Assembly (NCBI GenBank): GCA_027492445.1
Contig: JAPUES010000120.1
Coordinates: 3,676 to 15,822 of the forward strand
Length of the DNA stretch: 12,147 nucleotides
Direction of reading: 5' to 3'
DNA from: Sporomusaceae bacterium
GTDB lineage: Bacteria > Bacillota > Negativicutes > DSM-13327
The notes below the pieces were generated by a model. That model searched no databases and was not told where the DNA came from. It worked only from the letters and a program-made list of their open reading frames with translations. Below are positions 7,064-12,147 of the stretch, in pieces. Made by a program: the position numbers and the translations under genes. Each line of letters starts with the position of its first letter. Positions within the stretch are counted from its first letter, which is position 1.

Positions 7064-10000
7064 CTACAAGCCATTCAATATGGTATTAATAACATTGCCA
7101 TGAATGTACATCCCTGGCATCGTACCTACCGGAGTAGGATAATTATCTCGTTTATCAGGACTAGAGTTACCAATTATGACAATTTTGTTACGCAATAAGT
7201 TTTTATTTAAGTTCATCATTTTTTGCAGTTGAGGGACCGTAAAGGCTTTCATAAATAAGTTCCCAGGGTCCTCTTTTTTGAGCACTCCTGGCGGAATAAG
7301 CGAATAGTTAATACGATAATTTGTCACTTTGGAGCCACTAGAAATACGAACTAATTCTTTGCCCTCTTTTTTCGAAGCAAAGTGTAAGTCCTGACCATCG
7401 TCTCCCTTGTCTATCCCTTCTATGATACGATTGCTAAATTCTGTTAGTTGGCGGGCATCACCACTAGCTAATACTGTAGCCAAAACGGGCGTTCCCCAGA
7501 CAATATCTTGCTCTTTATCTTCTCTAATATAAACTCCATAAGGTGTCCAGAACCGCATTTTATTATCGTAGCTTGAAGCCACCATAACCCAAGGTACCGC
7601 TTTAAAGAAACGCTCCTTATTATCAATCAAATCATCATACAAGGTCTTCCCAAGTATTCCTTCTGTACTGAGAGTAACAGGAAAAATTATTTTGGCACCT
7701 TGCTCATCTTTCTTGATAGCTTGCAATACTTCTCTTAGTCGCTCATCCTTCTCAGGATGCTGATAATCTGGATCCTGCAGGAAAATATCTAAGGCAATAA
7801 CCTTAGCGCCTCCCTTATAAGCAACATCAATTAATTCGGCTAGTCGATCCCGCGGAGTGATATCGGAAGATCCCCACTGTTTATAAGTTTCATGATCAAT
7901 ATCAATAAAAGCAATTTCATCAGAAATCCAACCAAACTGTTCTGCTGCAGCAAGATCTAGGCGACCAAGAACAACCGTTTCAATGTTATGGCGAAGTTCC
8001 ACTAGTTTTTCACCCCAAGAAGTACGAAGAAAGGTATAAAAACCAGTGATTAAAACAAATATAGCAATGGTACTAAGGATTCTTTTTCGACGTTTACGCC
8101 CTTTTAAGTAGTACCACGATGCCTGAATGTACTGCACAATACTATGCCCAAGATCCTCCTTATACTTCTTTAGGAGTTCTAAAGCATCGGATAAAGGCTT
8201 GCCTTCAGCTAGTAGGTATTCGTTTCTTTTATTTTCCTCTAGCCAACGATTGGTTGTTTCTGTTAACCTTGACCTGGCCCGCAAGAAATCCTTTTCACCA
8301 GCAAGCCATTCTTGTATTCTTGGCCAGCTTTTTAGTATGGCCGCATGAGCAAACCCAACTACCACCTGTCCCTTTTTATTAGTGTCAATCACAAATAAAC
8401 GTGTTGCTACAAAGGCATCTACCAATGCCTTTCCTTCTAGGGTTTGGGGTAAACTGTCTCGTAAAACACGTCTACAACCTACCGTTTCCTCTTCACCTTG
8501 TTCAACAGTAACTAGAGAACGCAGTACTTGAGGAAAAGCACCTTGGGCGTTAGGAGTAAGTTCAGCAAAAATACTGTCGGCGTGACGGGCTAACGCTCCT
8601 TCCATCCCTCCAATGCAATCATATGCTTTAAAAGTCAATACATTACCTTCGCGGCGTTTATATAATTCTTCTAAGGTAAATTCAAGCAAGGGAAGAGAAG
8701 AGGGATTCTTCGCAGCCTCTTCGTGGAGAATTTGATCTAAGCGTTGATTATTAGTAATATCTCTTTCAAAAAACAAGCCTGCTGCATGAGCTGGTTTTAC
8801 AATAATACTGCCAATTTCGGCGAAAGAAGGGGGTAACAAATCATACTGCCCCGTTCCTGATTTAAGGGTAATGAGCTCAGGTATTTCTACACAGCGATGA
8901 TAATAATCACTGCGCATGGTACCAATAACCCATACTAATCCACTGTGAACAAAATGAGACAAAACTTCAATAAATTTTTTCCTTTTTCTATCATCCACAT
9001 CAAAGATTTCTTCCATTTGATCGATAAAGATGAGTAACCTACTAATCATCGGTCTTTTCATACCTTGCTTTTTAGCTATTTTAGCTGCTACTTGCCCCAT
9101 GGTCCTAATAAGCACTTCTGTAGCTTCAACAAGATTCGTAGAAAGGCACTGATAAAACATTTCTTCTTCCAATCCTGTAAGAAGATTTCCTTCTCCGTCT
9201 GTTGCTGATAAAATGGCAATTGTCAAACCACGGCATAAATCATCTATCCCATCACCCGGGCGTAAGATGCAAGAATACCAAAGATCAACCCCTTCAATAA
9301 CCCCTGGGTGAATGATAGTTGGTATTACTCCCGCCCGAATAAGGGAGGATTTTCCGCAACCACTTCGGCCAAAGACCATTAGGAAAGGACATCCTAGTCC
9401 AGCTTGTTTTACTAATAATTCTTTAATATCGCCTATTCCTTTCGTACGACCAAAGAATACAGGAGCATGTTCTCGATTAAACACCTCAAGACCACGAAAG
9501 GGAGATCCACTAAACCATTTCGGCGTTATCTGCATAGTCTCAGCAACGGTATTAGGAACTTGCTGTCTGAGTAACTCTCGCAAGTGAGTCTCAAGTTTCT
9601 CTTCAAATTCATCTACATTATCAAAAGAATGAGAAGCTGCTTTAAAGCCAGTGATATGATCACCAAAGAATCTTTGCCAAAAGCCTTCTAGCAACTTCCT
9701 CTGAGATTCATTTTCCTGTCGTTTGGCATCATTATAGCAATAATCTGGCAACCTCGTCTTACGATATACAAGCATTAATGGTTTGCCTGTTTCTCGTTTC
9801 AGTTTGAGAGCCGTTTCAAATTCCCATTCCGTTCCCGATAAATAAGGAGTGCCATCCGCTTTTATAAAATTACTAGGAAGCTGAGTTCCTAACCGCGTCC
9901 ATAAAATACATACAAAAATATCTGTAGAAAGCAAATCCTGAGCAATTTGATTTTGGAAATGAGAATCCGCCTCTAATGGCTTATCCTCCCAAAGAATACA

Positions 10001-10117
10001 GTTAATCTCAAAATAATTTGCAAATTCTCCTTGCAAACGACTAATCACTCTGCTCGCCAACAATCGTTCTTGCCCTACATCCCCAGGAGAAGATAAAAAG
10101 ATATTTAAAGTACGCAT
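7064..10117 (-). CDS. DUF4062-STAND ATPase with C-terminal periplasmic CHASE2 domain
   Basis: This 1017-residue inner-membrane protein has three parts. Residues 1-185 match DUF4062, a TIR-like fold that often opens signalling proteins (NIFLSSPGDVGQER at 5-18). Residues about 205-660 are a STAND NTPase of the nSTAND1 type: SPFRGLEVF, FFGR, Walker A GRSGCGKS (250-257, Lys256), and Walker B LIFIDQMEEIF with Asp366. A basic RKRRKR motif precedes a single membrane helix at about 680-697. Residues about 720-1017 are CHASE2, an extracytoplasmic sensor: IAFIDIDHETYKQWG, PRDRLAELID, GGAKVIALDIF, NKIVIIGNSSPDKRDNYPTP and PGMYIHGNVINTIL. CHASE2 is normally N-terminal and followed by membrane helices and a kinase or cyclase; here it closes the protein directly, with the ATPase on the cytoplasmic side. 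AGGGAG lies about 5 nt before the ATG. It could relay an envelope state to the STAND oligomer or the reverse; direction and effector are unknown. Confidence 0.92.
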   Translation of the reverse strand: MRTLNIFLSSPGDVGQERLLASRVISRLQGEFANYFEINCILWEDKPLEADSHFQNQIAQDLLSTDIFVCILWTRLGTQLPSNFIKADGTPYLSGTEWEFETALKLKRETGKPLMLVYRKTRLPDYCYNDAKRQENESQRKLLEGFWQRFFGDHITGFKAASHSFDNVDEFEEKLETHLRELLRQQVPNTVAETMQITPKWFSGSPFRGLEVFNREHAPVFFGRTKGIGDIKELLVKQAGLGCPFLMVFGRSGCGKSSLIRAGVIPTIIHPGVIEGVDLWYSCILRPGDGIDDLCRGLTIAILSATDGEGNLLTGLEEEMFYQCLSTNLVEATEVLIRTMGQVAAKIAKKQGMKRPMISRLLIFIDQMEEIFDVDDRKRKKFIEVLSHFVHSGLVWVIGTMRSDYYHRCVEIPELITLKSGTGQYDLLPPSFAEIGSIIVKPAHAAGLFFERDITNNQRLDQILHEEAAKNPSSLPLLEFTLEELYKRREGNVLTFKAYDCIGGMEGALARHADSIFAELTPNAQGAFPQVLRSLVTVEQGEEETVGCRRVLRDSLPQTLEGKALVDAFVATRLFVIDTNKKGQVVVGFAHAAILKSWPRIQEWLAGEKDFLRARSRLTETTNRWLEENKRNEYLLAEGKPLSDALELLKKYKEDLGHSIVQYIQASWYYLKGRKRRKRILSTIAIFVLITGFYTFLRTSWGEKLVELRHNIETVVLGRLDLAAAEQFGWISDEIAFIDIDHETYKQWGSSDITPRDRLAELIDVAYKGGAKVIALDIFLQDPDYQHPEKDERLREVLQAIKKDEQGAKIIFPVTLSTEGILGKTLYDDLIDNKERFFKAVPWVMVASSYDNKMRFWTPYGVYIREDKEQDIVWGTPVLATVLASGDARQLTEFSNRIIEGIDKGDDGQDLHFASKKEGKELVRISSGSKVTNYRINYSLIPPGVLKKEDPGNLFMKAFTVPQLQKMMNLNKNLLRNKIVIIGNSSPDKRDNYPTPVGTMPGMYIHGNVINTILNGL

Positions 10118-10149
10118 ATAACTCCCTACTTTTAATTCAATTTTAGGCC

Positions 10150-11499
10150 TTATAAGTTTTTGCTAACTTGTAAGCTAACGAGCGTCCTATTATAAGGGTA
10201 TAAGGCAAGATTTGAATGATTTTTATTATAATTATACGAAAGAGAGTAATTCCAAGATGCAACGGTCTTGCTAAGATTGACGTACAAACTACTCACAACA
10301 TCTCGGCGGGATGATGATTGGTTTAATATTATATTTGACATCAGGTCGGTTCCTTGATAATTTCGCCAAGTGATTCCTGGCTGTACCATCAAGTTAAACC
10401 CCTTGCCGATGGGCGTATAATAGGTGAAACGGGTCGAATAAGAATCACTACTATAACTAATATCTTTCGCAGTTTCCTTAGAATATCCGAGTCCAAATTC
10501 GAAGAAAGCTCCATCTACCTTAGCATGTTTCACCCGTTCTGCGATGTTAAGCATCCATTGGTTTCCATCACGATAAGATTGCACATCATACTTTTGCGAC
10601 ATACCAGATGCAGATACAAATAACAATCGTTCAGGAGAAAGCTGAACTTGCAGCTGGGGTGCTAAACCAAAGCTAGTGTTGTAATTTTCAGATCCAATAT
10701 CTGTTTTTCTTGCCACGATTGGTATATATAGGACCTTGTTTTCAGTCTTTGTGACTACTCCAGTGTAAATAGACCATTCATCAGAGTTAAAATCCTTTCG
10801 TTCAAAGTACTTTACCCCATTATAACCAAGACTAGTTTGCCATGCATCACCTGATGGTAAATCATGGACCATATCGATATTGACAGCTGCCAAAGCCGCA
10901 CTATCGGAATTTTCACGTAAGTCTATCGTCCAACCATTATAATGCAGAACATCCTCTAGACCTGCATTAACATTACTATCATAACGATAGCCTGTACTAA
11001 CCCTAATATTTACTTTTTTCTGAGCATCCAGCAAGTTAATAAATTGTCGTACATGTTCAGCAACGGTTGGTGGCGGGCTAGTACCTAGCACCCAATTAAA
11101 CTCTTTCTTAGCTTCACTCATCTGACCCGCGGCAACATAAGCCTTCCCTAATTCAAGACGAACTCTAGGGAGGCTAGCATCTTTTTCCAAAATTTTCTTA
11201 TAATGTTTAATGGCAGATTTTGGGTTTTTTAATTGATAGGCACATTGACCTAATAGGAAATTAACATCATCGTCATTCGAGTAATACTTATAACTTTCCA
11301 TAAGTAAGTTATAAGCTCCTGAAAAATCTTTGTCGTCCATCAATCTAACAGCCTGCGTACATACTTCTGCGGCCTCTTCTTGGTAAGTTCCTACTTCCTC
11401 CGTTAGCGGTGCCGCTTGCACATTAGCAATTGTATCTACGCTTATCATCATACAGATTATTATGGCCACCCCTAAAACTCTCGTTCTATTTTTCCCCAC
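10150..11499 (-). CDS. Slam/type XI secretion-like TPR and outer-membrane beta-barrel protein
   Basis: This 449-residue protein has a signal peptide (KNRTR, hydrophobic stretch, cleavage near QAA-P at about 30). Roughly three TPR units follow at 44-142, then a conserved-looking linker (SPPPTVAEHVRQFINLL, 141-157). Residues 161-449 are alternating amphipathic beta strands rich in Y, S and N. The barrel opens with STGYRYDSNVNAG (168-180), a YDSNVN motif typical of the DUF560 barrel of surface lipoprotein assembly modulators. About 290 residues fit a 14-stranded barrel. Slam proteins move TbpB-like or hemophilin-like proteins across the outer membrane; the barrel protein at 1997-3169 looks like such a client. 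The start is GTG at 11499 with GAGGGGG about 6 nt upstream; no better in-frame start precedes the signal peptide. Other TPR-barrel porins (PgaA- or BcsC-type) are less likely because of size and motif. Confidence 0.8.
   Translation of the reverse strand: MGKNRTRVLGVAIIICMMISVDTIANVQAAPLTEEVGTYQEEAAEVCTQAVRLMDDKDFSGAYNLLMESYKYYSNDDDVNFLLGQCAYQLKNPKSAIKHYKKILEKDASLPRVRLELGKAYVAAGQMSEAKKEFNWVLGTSPPPTVAEHVRQFINLLDAQKKVNIRVSTGYRYDSNVNAGLEDVLHYNGWTIDLRENSDSAALAAVNIDMVHDLPSGDAWQTSLGYNGVKYFERKDFNSDEWSIYTGVVTKTENKVLYIPIVARKTDIGSENYNTSFGLAPQLQVQLSPERLLFVSASGMSQKYDVQSYRDGNQWMLNIAERVKHAKVDGAFFEFGLGYSKETAKDISYSSDSYSTRFTYYTPIGKGFNLMVQPGITWRNYQGTDLMSNIILNQSSSRRDVVSSLYVNLSKTVASWNYSLSYNYNKNHSNLALYPYNRTLVSLQVSKNL
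11287..11315 (-). repeat. Perfect 10-bp inverted repeat inside the Slam-like gene
   Basis: CTTATAACTT (11287-11296) and AAGTTATAAG (11306-11315) flank a 9-nt loop within the TPR-coding part. In mRNA it would form an AU-rich hairpin about 60-70 codons after the start. There is no T-run after it. It may be chance. Confidence 0.4.
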
Positions 11500-11566
11500 T
11501 ATTTTCCCCCTCGTTATAGTTCCACATCCAATGAAAGATTATTTTCAATATAAGTAGCACATTATT

Positions 11567-11608
11567 AAAAAAAAATGACTAAAAACACCATTAAAAATTT
11601 AACGGCAT
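11567..11608 (-). terminator. Possible attenuator hairpin in the operon leader
   Basis: On the minus strand the segment 11608-11584 can fold as about 11 base pairs with some G-U pairs (core CCGTTAAA with TTTAATGG). It is followed by TTTTT (11585-11581) and, after a short gap, nine T residues (11575-11567). The stem has few GC pairs, so termination would be weak. It lies about 70-110 nt before the GTG, where an attenuator could act. Confidence 0.35.
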
Positions 11609-11632
11609 TTTCGGTCATATGATAGCTAGTTA

Positions 11633-11658
11633 TTATTCTACCGCTATTTATTCTACCG
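11633..11658. repeat. Tandem 11-bp repeats in the operon leader
   Basis: TTATTCTACCG occurs at 11633-11643 and 11648-11658, a 15-bp period. A shorter copy, TTATTCTAC, lies at 11764-11772, right at the predicted transcription start. Repeats spaced at about 1.5 helical turns next to a strong promoter could bind a regulator; they could equally be AT-rich coincidence. Confidence 0.4.
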
Positions 11659-11780
11659 TTATATTCTGTTTTAAACGAAGTACCACTATGATTTAGAATG
11701 AAATGTCTTAGGACACAAAGCAGTCAATGCAAGCTTGCTACTTCATTTTCCATAGTACTATTTTTATTCTACTTCTGTCC

Positions 11781-11809
11781 ATTATAAGAGGACTTTCTAT
11801 ATGTGTCAA
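11781..11809 (-). promoter_or_regulatory. Perfect-consensus sigma-A promoter of the envelope operon
   Basis: On the minus strand TTGACA (11809-11804), a 17-nt spacer and TATAAT (11786-11781) match the vegetative consensus at every position. The start should fall near 11774. It precedes the Slam-like gene and, since no clear terminator interrupts the series, probably drives all downstream genes to the DHH gene. Such a strong core promoter usually needs restraint, which the leader may supply. Confidence 0.9.
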
Positions 11810-11871
11810 TATTGGATGTAATTTTACTACATTTTGTAGAATTATGTCATCCTTATGTCTAGCCCATTACG

Positions 11872-12132
11872 TTATACATTCATAGCGTGTTCATATAGTT
11901 TTACAGCTTCATTAGTTCCTGGAATAATAATTTCACATTGTTTTCCATCATAGCAATATGCTCCCGCAAAGGATATTTGTCCATTATGGATTGTTATTTT
12001 CGGCTCAAAAGTTGCTTGGTATTGCAATAATTCAATGGTTACTTTACGGCCCGCGAAAGACTTCATTACATATATTTCACCCGTTGGAGTTTTTCCCATT
12101 AACTTATTGATACATTCTTCATATGTTGTCAT
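11872..12132 (-). CDS. Small hypothetical protein (86 residues)
   Basis: This is a complete frame with ATG at 12132, AAAGGA about 7 nt upstream and a TAA stop. The product MTTYEECINK... has no signal peptide or membrane helix and looks like a small alpha/beta protein: an N-terminal helix, several short beta strands and a terminal helix. I recognise no family. The good ribosome site and normal composition argue that it is real. It is separated from the envelope operon by 370 nt with a strong promoter, so it belongs to a different transcription unit whose promoter is beyond the right edge. Only a weak 5-bp hairpin (11827-11839) follows it, so its terminator is unclear. Confidence 0.7.
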   Translation of the reverse strand: MTTYEECINKLMGKTPTGEIYVMKSFAGRKVTIELLQYQATFEPKITIHNGQISFAGAYCYDGKQCEIIIPGTNEAVKLYEHAMNV

Positions 12133-12147
12133 TTTATCATCCTTTTA

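Larger units (their letters stand above)
11500..11774 (-). other. Long untranslated leader of the envelope operon
   Basis: About 275 nt separate the predicted transcription start from the GTG of the Slam-like gene. The leader contains two perfect 10-bp palindromes, ATAGTACTAT (11752-11761) and GCAAGCTTGC (11729-11738). A possible 10-bp long-range helix pairs 11739-11748 with 11673-11682 (one G-U pair). It competes with a 6-bp pairing of ACTATG (11758-11753 region) to CATAGT (about 11690-11685). A weak U-tailed hairpin lies near the end. No known riboswitch class was recognised. Confidence 0.4.
461..11809 (-). other. Predicted six-gene transcription unit
   Basis: Six minus-strand genes are separated by 32, 55, 15, 41 and 39 nt with no convincing terminator between them. 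One strong promoter precedes the first gene. Products in order: Slam-like barrel, DUF4062-STAND-CHASE2, FecR-like, TPR-CHAT, barrel-bearing candidate cargo, DHH phosphoesterase. Five of the six are predicted to be exported or membrane-embedded; the DHH enzyme is the exception and may be a passenger. An internal promoter for the last gene cannot be excluded. Confidence 0.65.

Noticed and set aside
6359..9587. Several plus-strand frames of 72-99 codons
   Set aside because: All fall opposite the FecR-like and STAND-CHASE2 genes, whose motifs are unmistakable on the minus strand.
3211..10117. Reading CHAT plus STAND as a cytoplasmic abortive-infection or CRISPR-associated (Csx29-like) defence module
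   Set aside because: The CHAT protein has a signal peptide, no Cas gene or repeat array is present, and the STAND protein is tethered to a periplasmic CHASE2 domain; an envelope role fits better.
10354..10623. Plus-strand frame of 89 codons
   Set aside because: It is antisense to the barrel-coding part of the Slam-like gene and has no supporting signals.
11524..11819. Inverted pair ACATCCAAT (11524-11532) and ATTGGATGT (11811-11819) flanking the promoter and leader
   Set aside because: Only 9 bp and about 280 nt apart in AT-rich DNA; no target-site duplication or transposase, so a mobile element is not supported.
11827..11839. Hairpin CTACA/TGTAG after the small 86-residue gene
   Set aside because: Only five base pairs and no proper T-run; too weak to call a terminator.

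Overview
The window reads as chromosome of a low-GC diderm Firmicute, most likely a Negativicutes member (Pelosinus/Sporomusa-like; inference). The Firmicute side shows in a T-box riboswitch, sigma-A promoters with TTGACA/TATAAT boxes and 17-nt spacers, and strong Shine-Dalgarno sites. The diderm side shows in a TPR plus outer-membrane beta-barrel protein and several Sec-exported envelope proteins. All seven credible genes lie on the minus strand, so transcription runs from high to low coordinates. No tRNA, rRNA, CRISPR array or insertion sequence was seen.

Layout in transcription order: a small unknown protein (11872-12132); a 370-nt gap holding a perfect-consensus sigma-A promoter and a long, possibly structured leader; then a tight series with gaps of only 15-55 nt. 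The series encodes a Slam/type XI secretion-like TPR-beta-barrel protein (10150-11499), a DUF4062-STAND ATPase-transmembrane-CHASE2 protein (7064-10117), an exported FecR-like/DUF928-like protein (6121-7008), an exported TPR-CHAT caspase-like protease (3211-6105), an exported protein with a TbpB/hemophilin-like C-terminal barrel (1997-3169), and a DHH-family phosphoesterase (461-1957). The last gene follows closely but may be functionally unrelated. Downstream of it a separate promoter drives a complete T-box leader (97-394) whose controlled gene lies outside the window, to the left.

The central idea is that the five genes from 11499 to 1997 form one envelope-spanning system. A cytoplasmic STAND switch is joined through one membrane helix to a periplasmic CHASE2 sensor. 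FecR-like and TPR-CHAT proteins sit in the periplasm or on the surface. A Slam-like outer-membrane translocon is encoded with a barrel-bearing candidate cargo. Cyanobacteria and some proteobacteria place CHAT, CHASE2 and DUF928-type genes beside two-partner secretion genes (recalled family knowledge); here the outer-membrane component looks Slam-like instead. The domain calls rest on motifs read by eye; the joint function is inference.
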